Positions 12,231 through 24,587 are shown, counted from the first letter of the stretch. The stretch: DNA of 64,000 nt from Tamarix chinensis (GCA_030549775.1 CM060178.1:72420652-72484651), one strand, 5' to 3'. Made by a program: numbers and translations. Notes: generated by a model from the letters alone, not told the origin.

Positions 12231-13860
12231 ACCTAAGGCAGTTTTAAAAGTTCTAGCAGCTAAGAAGGTTCTAAAGCCTTCATCTATCCAACTCTCTACC
12301 AACCCTGAGTCATCAGAACGAAAAAAGAAATATGATGTTCTTGAGTAACTTTATAGACCAATTCAAAGAAAAGTTAATAAAATGATGGATCCTTCCTTGA
12401 AGGAACCCAAGCTTCCTACCTTACCACATCTTAAAGAAACTCTAATATTGGCCTCAACTAGAGAGACTATCATATTCATGTAATAAGAAGGGAGTGAAGA
12501 AGAGGAATCATCAGGGAGAAAATATTCATGTGGAAACCAAAAATATTCCTTCTCCATAATTAAAGGATAGTACAAGTATTGGTGGCCCCTCAAACACTTC
12601 TTTTGGACCAAATGGTGTCAATGGCTCTACACTAATAAATATTATGGTGGGAGACCTCAATGTTGGGGTACCCGAGATAGAAGATTTCCCTTTAAGAAAA
12701 TTTTATGAAAGGGGCTCTAAAGTCTCCATTAAAGATGATTGAGCCACTTTAACTAAGCATGATGATTATTCCATCTTTAACTACCATCCAGACAACAGTG
12801 GTGGCCTCGACTTGGCAAATGCCATAATGTTGGGTTAGGATATGAAAATTATTAAAGGACTTAAAATAACCACCCTACTAAGGGATGATCTAAACCTCTC
12901 CTTCTAGGTATATCATAATTTGTAACTTTATATATAATTGATCTTGAATGTGATAGCTTTAATAATTATTTTAATACCAACTACGTCAAATGTTTTTACA
13001 AAAGAAGATCTTTAACCACTTTTCTCAAAGTGCCCAGCACTTATGATGGATAAAGGATGAATATGAAGAACTTCAATGTACCAATTCAATTCTAAAATCC
13101 AAAAAGGAATTGGTAGAGGCTATAGTATATGAGTTGGAAATTGAGAAGAACAAATTAAAGTCTACCTCAGCTAACATATATTTCTAAAGGTCTAAGTTTC
13201 TAGCTTAGAAGTTTGTCTTAAAAGTGAAAGGTACGCAACTAAATTTGAAATAAAATTGTTGAAGGATGATTCTATCCATTTGGAATACGACCTTCACAAG
13301 GAAAGAAACTTGACCAATTAATTAACTTCTCCAAGGAAAAAGTGACTTGCAAATGCTGGAAAGGTCTAAATGTACACTAATGCAAATAGATCTCCCTAGA
13401 AAGAGACTAATACCCTCATTGATGAGGTAACTAAATATGCTACTAAGTACATAGAGATGGAAACAACCTTAGAAGAAATATGAAATAAGGCAAAAAAACT
13501 ACACTTAGAATTTTCTAAGAAGGAGATGGTAAGTAATGTTAAAATAAAGCATCATTAGGAACAATTAGTGAAGACTAAGTGTTTGAGGGTTCTCAAAAAT
13601 ATAAGGATGAGTGCACCAAGAAATCCATAGCTAATGTCAAACCGGGACACTATCATAAAGCTATAGATAACTACTTGGCAAAGGATGAGTTTACACATTA
13701 TGAAGGATAACTTAAGTCTTAGTGGTATGATTATGGTGCTTCATTGGTATATACTCAATTCAAGACATTAGTGGAGCATGAAAAACTGTGGAATTCTAAT
13801 AGAAAATTATACTATATCTAGGATTTGGAAGACATTCTCATTCATAAGGATGTTGTCTGA
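12231..13860 (+). pseudogene. Decayed antisense-type extra ORF in the Tat element spacer
   Basis: The plus strand holds a string of protein-like blocks broken by stops. One, near 12240-12345, reads AAKKVLKPSSIQLS followed by ESSERKKKYDVLE. Another is acidic (EGSEEEESSGRKYS, about 12490). A third, near 13010-13170, contains DEYEELQ, SILKSKKELVEAIVYELEIE and KNKLKSTS, a heptad-rich, probably coiled-coil segment. Tat-clade elements such as Grande are known to carry an additional ORF, in some cases antisense, between integrase and the 3' LTR. The position and opposite strand match that. No function is assigned and no intact frame remains. Confidence 0.5.
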
Positions 13861-14279
13861 TAATAAAGAAGATGACTCTTAAGGTACCCTATCTCCTCTT
13901 CTTCTTTTTTATTATTCGTATATCATTATTATAACATTTTCATACCTTTCATATATAAAATGACTCCTTTACAAGTGCTTATCCATCTTCATATATAACC
14001 CTATCCATCCACTTATGCCAAGGTTACAATATTTTTGTAATAAGAAACTAAAATATCCATAATGCACAACACACTTTGAATCATTATTATATTTTAGCAA
14101 TGGAAAACCAAAATAGAGTTTGAACTAGACACCATTGGTTGATTAGACTGAATGGACCAGCCAAACCTCTCAATATTAGGCTCAATGGCTTCAATACCTC
14201 CGTTGAGAAATAAACCACAGGAGCCTAACCTTGGCAGCTAAAAAGTCATTGGATGTGCCTTAGTAGATTCACTGGCCTC

Positions 14280-14690
14280 AGTACATCAACCAAAGACACA
14301 CCATAGGATTATGCCTTTAAGGCTCAACGACCTCTTTGAGATCTTACGTATAGACCCTTGGACTGAGTGAGTGAAAGCACATTGATCTGTCATTTCACTA
14401 GGTGTCATGTCCTCAATGCTCAATGGTCTCTTTGATGGATTATGTATAGAGCCTTTAGCTCAGTATATACGCCCAGGTTTGCTCGTCTTCTATTCTCAAT
14501 GAACCTATTTATTTGAGGGATTATGTATAGAGCCTTGGGCTTAGTGCATATCACCAGGAGTTCTTGTCTTCTATACTTGATGAACTCTTTGTTTGAGGGC
14601 TTACATATTTGACAATCTCGTTATTTTAGGGCTTACTTACTTGACACCCACTTTGTTTAAGGGTTATGCATTTGAGCTCAATTTTCTATT
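14280..14690. repeat. Degenerate tandem repeat (~80 bp) in the Tat spacer
   Basis: Units repeat the words CTCAATGG, CTCTTTGA, GGATTATGTATAGAGCC, TTGGGCTTAGTG and CTTGTCTTCTATA with about 80-bp spacing (clearest at 14400-14600). Tandem repeats between integrase and the 3' LTR are a known feature of Tat-clade elements. Confidence 0.6.
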
Positions 14691-14807
14691 TGTATGAAAA
14701 CATATGTATAAAGTTTTACTTATAGCCTCTTTGTTTAAGTACTTACATATTTGATCTCAAGCCTTGTGTTATTAGATAGCATATTTACTACAAAATGTAT
14801 ATAAATA

Positions 14808-14808
<1 letters not shown>

Positions 14809-14834
<26 letters not shown>
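14809..14834. repeat. (GT)n microsatellite
   Basis: Uninterrupted GT dinucleotide run. Confidence 0.95.
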
Positions 14835-14838
<4 letters not shown>

Positions 14839-15099
14839 AGCTTAACAAGTAATAAAAGTATGCATATTAAAATGTAAAAAAGATAATTATTAAGCTAAAA
14901 TCAATCTATGTTACAAATAATATTTTCTCAAATTCTTTGCATTCCAAGCATATGAAAAATATCTTCTCTCTTCATCAGCAAATATGAACGTGGTGGGCTC
15001 AACTTGCTCTATAACTTAGATATAGACCTTCCTATTTGGATGCTAACTTGCCTTGGATTCCATTAATCTAGAACTCATTCTTCTTTAACACTATGTCCC

Positions 15100-16350
15100 T
15101 TACCCTTAATTGTGTAGGCTTGACTCTTTTGCTATAGTATTTAGCTACTTGATTATTGTATTTTCTAAGTTACATTTGAACTACATCTCTTCGCTCCTCA
15201 AGTAAATCCTTCTTAATTTTTCAAGCTTATGCATTATCTTTGGGATCATAATAACTAATTCTATATGAAGATGTTTCTATTTCTATTGGCACAACTTCCT
15301 CAACCCCAAAGGATAAACTAAAATGTGTTTCACTTGTCGGGTTTTTTGTAGTGGTCCTGATAGCCAACCATATTCATGGAAGCTCATCTACCAATCCTCG
15401 CTTGACCCCATTCAGTTGACATCTCAACATGCCTAATATTTCCTTATTTCCATGTGTGGCCTAACTGTTACACTATATTGAAACCAATGAAGAACTTGTT
15501 ATCATGATACCAAATGCCCCATATAAAAAATTATTTAATTTAATTTACTTGTGGATGAGCTACTAAAGTAAATCGGTAATCAATTTCCCAAATTTTACAA
15601 AATTGACTATATCTATTGTTGTCAAACTATTGGCCATTATCAATTATAATTTCTGGAGAGACTCCAAACCTACAAAAAAAAAATTAGTTCCATTCATACA
15701 ACAACCATGCGTAATACTTTTCCCATCAAAGTCTCATATTATATTTCTTACCTACATATAATACTCTTTTAGAAGAACTATGTTGTTCATTTTTCTGCAA
15801 CTTGCAGTACGGCATCTGCCTATAACCACTTTGTAAAATTATCAATAGAAACAATGATGAATAATTTTTAGACAAAACCCGCTCTTAATGGGTTAGTTTG
15901 AAAGACATCTTGTAAAAAGTGTTAAAATGATTAGTAGCATATATTTGAAGTATCATCATTAAAAGGGCTAAGTGGTCCAAGAATATCATCCTCACGTAAT
16001 TCAAATGGCTATGAAATTATGCTTGGTTTCATATTTGTAGTAGAGACATTGTGTGCCAGGAAAAATTTTTTAGCATACATAGCATCAATGTACTATTGCC
16101 TCAGCATCCTAATATATGGTTTTTCAATAATAATCCTGGTGTAAAGCTTTTGTTAAGAGAGACCTAACAACTTTATGTAAACCACACATTCCCCTATGGA
16201 TTTCAATAAGTACTTTATATACAGCTATAGGCACACACTTTAGTATCAACACAATTTGTGAGCGTCTATCCAATTCCCCATTGGTCACAAAATATTTTAT
16301 AGCCCTTATTCTAGCTCAAATGCCTCATTTTTGTCCACTGACTGAGTTAT
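15100..16350 (-). pseudogene. Integrase remnant of the Tat-like element
   Basis: Minus-strand translation in pieces gives FELREDDILGPLSPFN, matching the segment before the first catalytic Asp. It also gives KLFIIVSIDNFTKWL, matching the plant gypsy block KxxIVAIDYFTKWVEA, and FGVSPEIIIDNGQ*FDN, matching the second catalytic Asp block (IxxDNGRQF) with a stop inside. AHPQVN follows, matching the HPQANGQ segment where the catalytic Glu would come next. Frameshifts and stops separate the blocks. It lies downstream of RNase H on the minus strand, the gypsy order. Confidence 0.7.
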
Positions 16351-16389
16351 TTCCTTTAAGTAATCAATAAATTCCTTAACCCACTCAAC

Positions 16390-17000
16390 CAACTCTCATA
16401 TTTCTGCAATCTCACATTGTTCATTTTGAGCCTTACTCTCAACTTTAACTATTCTAATTGATGAAGATGTATTGGCTGAGGCTAATTTTGATAAGGCATT
16501 AACCACCAAATTAGCTTCTTTTGGCACTTGCACTATTTTAATACATGAGAAATGCTTCATTTCTTTGATCATCTTCCCCAAATATTTTTCAACAATGGAC
16601 TCGTTGAATTCATGTTATTTGTTATATTACCTAATGACAAATTTTGAGTTACTATATTACATGATTTTATTTTCCTTCAACCTATGAGCTATTCTGGGAC
16701 TTGCTAAAGTAAATTCCTACTCAACTTCATTATTAGTGGCAGCAAAACCAAATTGCAACGCATATTTGGCTATTAAACTATTTGAGTCAATTAAGACCAT
16801 ACCAACCCCAACACCTAAGTTTTTGGACACCTTGTTGACATAAAAAGTCCATTCCCCTTATTCTCCTAAAATTAATGATATATTTGGATCGATTTCAAAT
16901 AAGCATTCAATAATAAAGTCATATAAAGCTTAGCCTTTAAAAGTAGGTCTTAGTTGATATTGAAATTCATATTTTCTTAATTTAGTGACCCATACCCTCA
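16390..17000 (-). pseudogene. RNase H remnant of the Tat-like element
   Basis: The minus-strand segment at 16396-16581 includes KIVQVPKEANLVVNALSKLA, the C-terminal RNase H block of plant gypsy elements (VPREENxxADALAKLAS), with the conserved ADAL Asp changed to Asn. The upstream part toward 17000 is frameshifted. It sits between RT and integrase. Confidence 0.65.
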
Positions 17001-17039
17001 TTCTCCTAGAGTCCTTAGGTTGATGCAAGATAGTCCTGA

Positions 17040-18060
17040 GAGGAATATTAGTCAAAACCACAATAAAATAGAATTAAAATAAGTGTTTAACTTTCTTGAG
17101 GCAATAAGCTAGATTAAGTTACATTTTCCAAGTTGGAATACTAATGCATAACATCAATCAACACCTTTATAGTATAATAAATAGGTTTCTATGCCCCAAA
17201 CTTAATTTATTCCCTAAAAAGAACAAAGGAAATAATTGATATTGATGCCACTAAATATAAGAATACTATCTCTCTTGCTATTAGAGTCATCAAGGTTAGA
17301 AATTTGGATAAGTGGGATTTTAAATAATCAAATGCTTTATGGAAATATTTAATCTACTAAAAACTATCATTTTCCAATAGAAGCTTAAAGAAAGGCAAAT
17401 TCTTTTTAGTGCCCCTAGATAAGAATCAATATAGCACTGCCAACTTCCCAATCAATTTTTCAATGTATTTCTTTCATGGCAAAGGTTGTATATTCAATGC
17501 TGCAATTACTTTTTCCTAGTTTACATCTATGACTTTGTTTAAAACCATAATACCAAGAATTTACTAACACCAACTCCAAATACACATTTGGTGGGATTTA
17601 ATTTCATTTTATATTGTCTCTAAGTATCAAAAACAATCTAAAGCTCTTGTATGTGGGCTTTGTTTTCCTTAGTTTTTACTACCATATCAATCACATAAGC
17701 CTCTATTTGCTTCCTAATTTGTCCTTGAAAATTTGTGTTCACTAGCCTTTGAAAACTAGCCTCGGTATTCTTCGGTCTAAATGACACTAATTTATAACAA
17801 TAAATGTTGGTATCCATGATGAAAATGGTTTTCTCTTGATCAATCTCAACTAGTTTGATCTGATGGTACATAGAAATAGATCCATAATTTAACCTATATT
17901 ATCCATCCATCAATTCAATCAGTCAATCTATCCGAGAGAATGAATAGTCATCCTAAGGGCATGCCTTGTTAAGGTCGGTGAAGTCAACACAAATTTGTCA
18001 TTTACCATTGGACTTCTTTACAAGGAATAAAGCCTAAGACAAGCAACTCTGCCTCCTCTC
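17040..18060 (-). pseudogene. Reverse transcriptase remnant of the Tat-like element
   Basis: Read on the minus strand, about 18010-17900 gives KKSNGK followed by CVDFTDLNKACP, the plant Tat RT signature. 17871-17638 gives MYHQIKLVEIDQEKT, the CYKLVSFRPKNTEASFQRLV region (family VMPFGLKNAGATYQRLV), and EAYVIDMVVKT where YVDDMLVKS is expected. The catalytic Asp pair is therefore damaged (YVID). Stops interrupt the domain between the blocks. The lineage call rests mainly on this domain. Confidence 0.75.
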
Positions 18061-18479
18061 AAATGGCTTTATGCTTTTCAATGTCGATGCCTCTTTTCTT
18101 TTGTTTCCTTAGTTTGTATCCTCTATTATATCTAGTCGATGCACAATGATTTTAGAAGGAATTCCTTCTAGATCGAATATATTATAAGTAAAGACATCCT
18201 TGTTTCTTGTGAAAAGTTGCCATCTCCTATTTGTTACTCTCACTAACATCCTTGCCTATCATCACCCTATGCTCTACATCCCCCAATTGCATCTCTTCTA
18301 TCTCCGCAATAGCCCGAATACCTTTTAGAAGCATTTAAATCCTCAAAAACTAAACTCTCTCATGGCTTATTGAGATTCGGTCATCCTAGGGTACCCCTTA
18401 ATTATATTATGTAGCATTGGCATGCCACTATCCTATTACCTTAAACTTCTCTCCATCCTCCATTAACCGAGAATCTCAT

Positions 18480-18720
18480 TAATAATCTAGCCATAAAAAT
18501 GCAAGTCTAGATTTTGCTGAGTGGTAATTGTCCTAATATCATATTATATGTTGGTGAACAAGCAACAGCTACAAATTCTCTTTTAATGCTCATCAAATCC
18601 CTTAGTTGACCAACTATCAATGTGAAACCCTCCATTCCTTTTGATTTTATTATATTAACTACAAATCCCACTAAAGGTGAAGTCTTATTTAACAAGCATC
18701 ATTCTGACAGTTCTAATTGC
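18480..18720 (-). pseudogene. Retropepsin-like protease remnant of the Tat-like element
   Basis: The minus-strand frame at 18695-18507 contains TSPLVGFVVNIIKSKG, EFVAVACSPTYNMILGQLPL and SKI. This matches the C-terminal half of plant gypsy proteases (LxGFxGxxxxPxG ... FVVVDxPSAYNAILGRPxL). The catalytic DSG half upstream was not found intact. It sits just upstream of RT. Confidence 0.6.
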
Positions 18721-18899
18721 TTATAAGCTTCTTTAAATTTAACATCAACACAATTACTTGTGTTTACAAGGACCCTTTTCATTACATAATTTTTAATCTA
18801 CACTTCAAGAACCAAAGGGTCATCACGATGCTCCACCACACTCAACCCCTCATCATTTTTCATGAAACTAACTTCACATTCACCCGTTATTTCCCTTTT

Positions 18900-20640
18900 A
18901 TTTGTTTTGTGGTAGGCAACTCTTCTAATTCATGCTTTTAGGGCCACATTAGTTACTTTTTCTAAGGAATCTCCCCTTGTGATAGTGTGGATAATCATTT
19001 GAGGTTTTTTTTCCTTAAGTAGGTGTAGGAAATTGTCAAACTACATATGTTTGTTGTCTATCCAAGGATGTTTGTGGATGATGTTTCAAATAACCCTTAT
19101 GCACCACTCTTTTATGACATCCCTTAACGATTATTGTTCCTCTATGGTGTGTCCAAACTCCTCATGAGAGGCACACCACTTATTAAGATTTTTTTGCTTC
19201 AGGTAATCTCATACAGGAAATGGCCTTAGAAATGTCTGTTAACCATTATTTGTGCTAAATATATTCAAGATGATACCCACTAATGGAGTGTCTTTGTCAA
19301 ATTTTCCAAGTGAACTCCGTTAGAAAATCAGGTGCACCATTAACCTTAGACCCTAATAGTCTCTTTCTAGCTTATAAATCTCCTTATCTGATTTTTATCT
19401 TAGCATTGAAGGTGTTTCCACTCTTTTTACCATCAAGCACATCACCTTGATCATTTCTTTGGCATCTTTCCTCTCATGCATGTCTTTTCTCAAAGAATTG
19501 TAAGATTTATATGAGGCTAAGTACAAATTCTTCACTCACTCTTTAGCAATCAATCCTTTAAGGAGGGGAAATCAGGGTGATACCATTGTCCAAGTCATTT
19601 ATATGTTGGAATTATTTATTTAATCTATCAAAATTGATTGAACAATTTTGACCAAAGCTTGAGAGAACTCCATCAAGGAAGAAGAACTATTTCTACACTA
19701 ATTTCATGCATTGAATTGCTCAACAAAAGCCATCATAAGCTGGAAAAATAATTTATCTATTTAACTCTTAGTTTCCCAAACTATCCCAATGTTGTCCCTT
19801 TTAAAGTACTGAGAAATGCCTCACGTGACATCTCTTCTCATGCTCTAGCTAGCAACATAGTATTCTTGAATACATTTAAATGGTCCTCTAGATCTATGGA
19901 ACCATTAAATGGTTCAAAAGTTGAGATTCTTATTCTTTATTCTAGTGTTTCAGATATGTCTTTTGTAAAATGTGTTTTCCAGCTAAAACCATCAGTATCA
20001 TCATTCTTCTCTCTCATATCTTTCAATACCTCCTACACTCTTCGATATATCATCTTACTAATCAAGTTATCTTCATCTATGTTAGTCCAATGAACATCTT
20101 ATCTTTAGTTCTCTTTCTCATCTTTATTAGTCCATCAGGCACCATGCCTTCTATTTTGGCACCAATCTACTTCATCTTCATGGTTGTTAACCTCATTAAT
20201 TGAACTCTAGTGCCTTCCTCTCCTACTTCTCCTTGGAGGGATAAGGACTTCTGTTGTCCATCACTTATAGTTATTTTGCCTGGAGCATCCTCCATATATT
20301 ATGAGTCTTCTTCTTGAAAGATTGTGCCACTGAGCCTAGTGCTTGGCTACCTTTCTAGAAGATCTAGAGCTTCCACCAAAGCTTCTTGAGGAGTAGGTTG
20401 TTGAGGTGTAACATGAAGGTATTTATTCATAATATAAGGCATCTTCGCTAGGGTATGTGTAAAAGGAGTCAGCATATTTGACACTATTTCTTGAATAGAT
20501 GCTTAAAACTCAGCATTAATAGTTTAGAGTTAAGAGATAGTAACTAGATATTCTTCCCTAGAGGGATTACTAGTACTAAGATCAAGTTTATCAAAATTTT
20601 GAATGGGAGACATAGCTTTTTGTAAAATATCCCCATATAT
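18900..20640 (-). pseudogene. Gag-like region of the Tat-like element
   Basis: Between the protease and the right LTR, where gag is expected, the minus strand has fragmented open stretches with no intact frame. I recognise no clean zinc knuckle. Assigned by position only. Reading frames on the plus strand here (e.g. 19866-20203) are shadows. Confidence 0.35.
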
Positions 20641-20649
20641 AATGTTTTA

Positions 20650-21035
20650 TGTTACGTATGTTTTGTGAACCGATGGGTTCTTAGAAAATTAGAATAGTAG
20701 TCGGTGATAAGAGAATACCGAGGAAAAATTTTAAAGGAGAGAGTAAAGGTGATAGAGTTGTATTATGATTTTAGATGTAACAAATTGAATACAAGACCCC
20801 CTATATATAGGAGTAGAATGAGGGATGAGGAAGAGGAAAAGATATTGTGTGGTAGAGGACAATAAGATGACATGTCCTATGTAAAGAATTGGCCAAGCAA
20901 GGAAACTATATATTTACTAGTATTGGATCAATTCGAAACCAAGACAAGTGTGTCTAGAAGCTTTCTGGGCCTTTAGGTCAACGTTCCTAGGCCAGAGAAT
21001 ATTAGTTGAAAAAATACTATATCATCACTCATATT
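20650..21035 (-). repeat. Right (5') LTR of the Tat-like element
   Basis: Direct-repeat partner of the left LTR. It includes ATAGAGTTGTATTATGATTT, CAAATTGAATACAA and ATATTAGTTGAAAAAATACT. It may end near ...ATCATCACTCA. No tRNA-complementary primer-binding site could be recognised next to it. Between it and the MITE (21036-22045) I see no gene. Confidence 0.6.
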
Positions 21036-22053
21036 AATTATTAGAGTCAATTCCTAGCCCCAGCTCGGCTCATTGGCATGCCTATTTAAAGCTCATTTAG
21101 TAATGAATCAACTCAACTTGAGGCATTTATTATATGAGGTAAAATTGAATAAGGAGTAGCTCAACTTGACTTAGCTCATTTAACACGCCTTACTTAATTC
21201 GGTGTCTTATTTTTTTATTTTTGGGTAGTATGTTTCCTCTACTTTGTACCAAGTGATCACATGCTTCTCTTTAGATCACTAGTTTCTTAGACCTTTTACC
21301 TTACTACTAAATATATTAAAAAATAAAAATAATTAAAGATATCCTAGTGACCACATGCTATCGAGTGAGTGATGCAGTAATGTATGAAGACTAAGTCGAT
21401 ATTGTAGATCTCATTTTTTTTAATTAGTTATTTTTGTTGTTTAGTTAAATTACTATTCAGTTATCTTACATAAAATTAGTACACTTATTTTTTGGAAGTC
21501 TACAAAAATTAAGCTTAAATCACTCTATCTTTAACTTTAGATTTTTGTAATCTTCGATCGGTTTGGTCATAGTCCTGTCTAATTATGGGGAAAATTTCTA
21601 CAAGTTTGGAGTTATAATTAAGGACAAGTTATTCTCAAGTTATCCCTTTATTTCTTAAGTTGATTTTTATTTTTGTTTTTCAATTTTTGTTTTTTTTCAG
21701 TCTTCATTTGGCTTTAACTTCGTAGAACTCATGATCAGATTCTCATCGGTGAGTTTTTCCTTATCTCAAAGTTATATGATGATATCTGCACATTAATTTA
21801 AGACATAATATATGCTCAATGGGGAACACCATGTGCAAAACAATATACGAATACTTGGTTTTGAGGGCTTGTATGACAGGCTTGATAGTGTGTACTACGT
21901 AGCCTTGCTTGTATCCTGGTAGTTTAATCCCTAAAATTATCAAAAAGTTAAATAAAATATGGTTTAACTATGAGATATCGACCGTAGTTATACTCAGATA
22001 CATATCAAAAATCCAAAATAAGCCCTATCTGTTGTCCTACAATCCATAGTGGT

Positions 22054-22435
22054 TAGGGTTGTTGACAAACCAAACCAGCTCGCCAGCTTTTTAAGCTTGG
22101 CTCGTTAACGGCTCGGTTCGACTCGGATCACTTATTAAATAAGCTTAAAAATTAGGCTCAAGCTTGAATCGATTATTAAACAAATCAAGCTTGAGCATAA
22201 TAACTTTTGGGTCGAGCTCATTTACGGTGCAAAAGCTCATGAGCTCAGCTTGTTTACCACCAAAGCTCGAAATTTGGCTCGTTAAAAGTTCGGCTCGACT
22301 CGTTAAAAGCTTGACTCGTTTATAAACAAGTCATGCTCAAGCTTTATTTTTAAGCTCATTTAGTAAATGAACCAAGCCCAAGCCCAAGCCCAAGCCTACC
22401 CCAACTCGGCTCGGTTCGGCTCGTTAACAACCCTA
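22054..22435. mobile_element. hAT-type MITE with perfect 8-bp TSD
   Basis: A 382-bp non-coding element starting TAGGGTTGTTGAC and ending GTTAACAACCCTA (terminal inverted repeats TAGGGTTGTTrAC). It is flanked by identical 8-bp direct repeats ATAGTGGT at 22046-22053 and 22436-22443. The interior consists of repeated GGCTCG, AAGCTTGAGC and GAGCTCG words in both orientations, typical of a widespread plant hAT MITE group. An 8-bp TSD and TA-starting ends support hAT. The DNA from 22444 to 22990 shows nothing recognisable. Confidence 0.88.
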
Positions 22436-22989
22436 ATAGTGGTGAGCTACGTCGTTACAAATGGGATGGGTCCTCTATATACTAGAGCTCGTAATTGCAA
22501 AGCCTTGTAATTTGTATATTGCCGACTTGATGAACCTAAAGTTGTTAAATAATATTATCATGCAAAAATTTCACATAACTAGTGCTTGGACTTACTTTTG
22601 TCCATGTAACATTATATTCATCAATTAAGCAGCTTTAATTTTAACCTACTTGTTATTGTATGTTTGATATGACTGAAAGTAAATTATAAACTAGCTTATT
22701 TTTTATAAAATAAAACTATATTTAGTAAGTAACTATAAGCTAGTTTTTAAAATTTACTTCAAGCAGTTTGTAACTTATAAGTTTTTATCTAGTTTTAAAC
22801 TTTTTACTAGTTTTTATGCTAGTTTTGCTAAAGATATTATTACTCTAAAGTCTTGCAATGCTAGTGGATATTGAAAAAACCAAATGTTTTTTGTTCTTCC
22901 ATTTATCATATATCTGTGTTTAAAATTTGCCGCGAGTTTCATAATTTGACTAGGAAATGTAGGTTCAATGTCTTGAAGTTGTAAGAATA

Positions 22990-23953
22990 TCTATATAATA
23001 CCCCCATTCTTAAAACTAGAAGATTCTCCTAAAAATAGAGTTGTGGACGCTAAAACATTAAGATATAGGGTATTATGATCATATCTAACACAATGAAAGA
23101 TATAGCCAATATCTAATTTATGGCAAATGTAAGACTAAAACAACTCAGATTCAAAGATTAAGTATGATCGGCATCTAATCTAAAGTTGAGACAAGACCAA
23201 CAATAAATCAACAAGAATAAAGGAAGAGAACACCATTAACTACATAATAAATAAATAAATAAATAAGTGTTTGCAACACTTGATGTCTCAAAGTGGAAAC
23301 AACAACAATAAGATTAAAAATGTAATATTCAAAGCATAAGACCACAACGCAACACCAAAAATCCTTATTCTCTAACTCAAGCCTAACACTAATGAATTGA
23401 TTAGAATTCCTACATCAAAACATCTGAAGGCTTAGTATTCAATACAAAAGTAGTAAGTAAACACATGTAACTAAGAGCAAATAGCATGCTCATATAACCA
23501 TACAACACATAAAAGCACAAGATCATGCATAAGGAGCATACAATCACATGTGATGGCATCAACCATGCATAAACTCACGTATAAGACATGTTACACCATG
23601 TGATAACATCAATACATCTCGACCATCAATACAAGGTGAAATTCATAGTAACTCACAATATTAGAATAAGATGCTAAGGGTGAGTCCCACAACACTTATT
23701 CCCATATATATAGAATTCCACTAGGTAATACACAACAGATGCTACATACACACACATATATGATTACACACAATAGTGGTCACCCAAACTAATAGTAGTA
23801 CACAACAGTAGCTATAAAAACTACTCATTTAATCACTTTAACTCCATAAAAGGCAATACACAGAGGTAGCTACCAAACAGCACAAAAGCCAATCTCAACC
23901 CTATTCCAACTATTAAACCATATAAAGGTGATCAAACCATGGTAAGGATCGTT
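22990..23953 (+). mobile_element. Older family L copy, left fragment (host of the 5.7-kb insertion)
   Basis: It begins ATAATACCCCCATTCTTAAAAC, like a family L 5' end, and keeps degenerate tandem-block words such as CACAACACTTATTCCC and CCACTAGGTAATACACAAC. It is interrupted at 23953 by the intact copy and resumes after the duplicated TCGTT at 29636-29640. Highly diverged; medium-low confidence. Confidence 0.4.
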
Positions 23954-23954
23954 T

Positions 23955-24097
23955 GTAACACCCCCAAATTTACTACTGAAAAATTTCGTTTAAATCAAAG
24001 GTTTAGCGGAAGCGAAAGAATTTAAAACTGTAAACTTGGGGGTATTACCGCCACACTTAGTACCAGACCGGTTCATTCTACCGTTCCGGTACTAAGT
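23955..24097 (+). promoter_or_regulatory. Two conserved stem-loops at the 5' end of the family L LTR
   Basis: Stem 1 pairs 23955-23973 (GTAACACCCCCAAATTTAC) with 24030-24048 (GTAAACTTGGGGGTATTAC), 17 of 19 positions. Its loop contains AGCGGAAGCGAAA. Stem 2 pairs CTTAGTACC at about 24057 with GGTACTAAG ending at about 24097. Both are present in the outer and inner copies at 51947-52080 and 59840-59980. Function unknown. Confidence 0.75.
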
Positions 24098-24587
24098 GCT
24101 AAGGCTAAATCCGGTCGTCAATAAGCACAAAGTATCATAAAATGCAAAACGACATTATCATAAATCATTAATAAGGTATAAGTCCAATAGAAGTTGAATA
24201 CGCTTTAGGATTACAACCCCATAATATTTTTTTCCTTTTAAAACATGAAACGGAATACAAAATATAGCTAACAAAGCAATTCCCAGAAAGGGTTAGTATC
24301 CGGATCACCTACTCACTCAAGTCAAGCCTTCCACCCAAATTAGTAATCGATGAAACCTGCATAGGAGGTCTGCTCCCCACCATTGGTGGATCATCACAGG
24401 ACCCAGTCAATCAAGGTAGTATCAGTACGGGTCCAGTACTGAGTAAGGACGCAGGTGCGCTAAGGCCAAGCATACAATCATACCACATAGCATTCATAGC
24501 ACATTCACATAGGCAACATGCGATAACACACAAGATAAGGCCTGAGTATGTTCCGATGATTTATTCTTTATCCTCATTAATAATAAT

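Larger units (their letters stand above)
9130..21035 (-). mobile_element. Degraded Ty3/gypsy retrotransposon, Tat lineage
   Basis: Two direct repeats of about 380 bp (near 9350-9690 and 20690-21035) bracket about 11 kb holding gag-like, protease, reverse transcriptase, RNase H and integrase remnants in that order on the minus strand. The long spacer between integrase and the left LTR carries a decayed plus-strand frame and tandem repeats. This layout and the RT block DFTDLNKACP/YHQIKL are characteristic of the plant Tat clade (Retand/Grande/Ogre relatives). Every domain has stops or lost key residues, so the element is dead. Exact LTR ends and TSD could not be fixed. Stretches at 9700-12200 within it show nothing recognisable. 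Confidence 0.75.

Noticed and set aside
21761..21943. 60-codon minus-strand frame (LPGYKQGYVVHTIKPVIQAL)
   Set aside because: Looks protein-like but I could not match it to any family, and it has no supporting splice or neighbour evidence.
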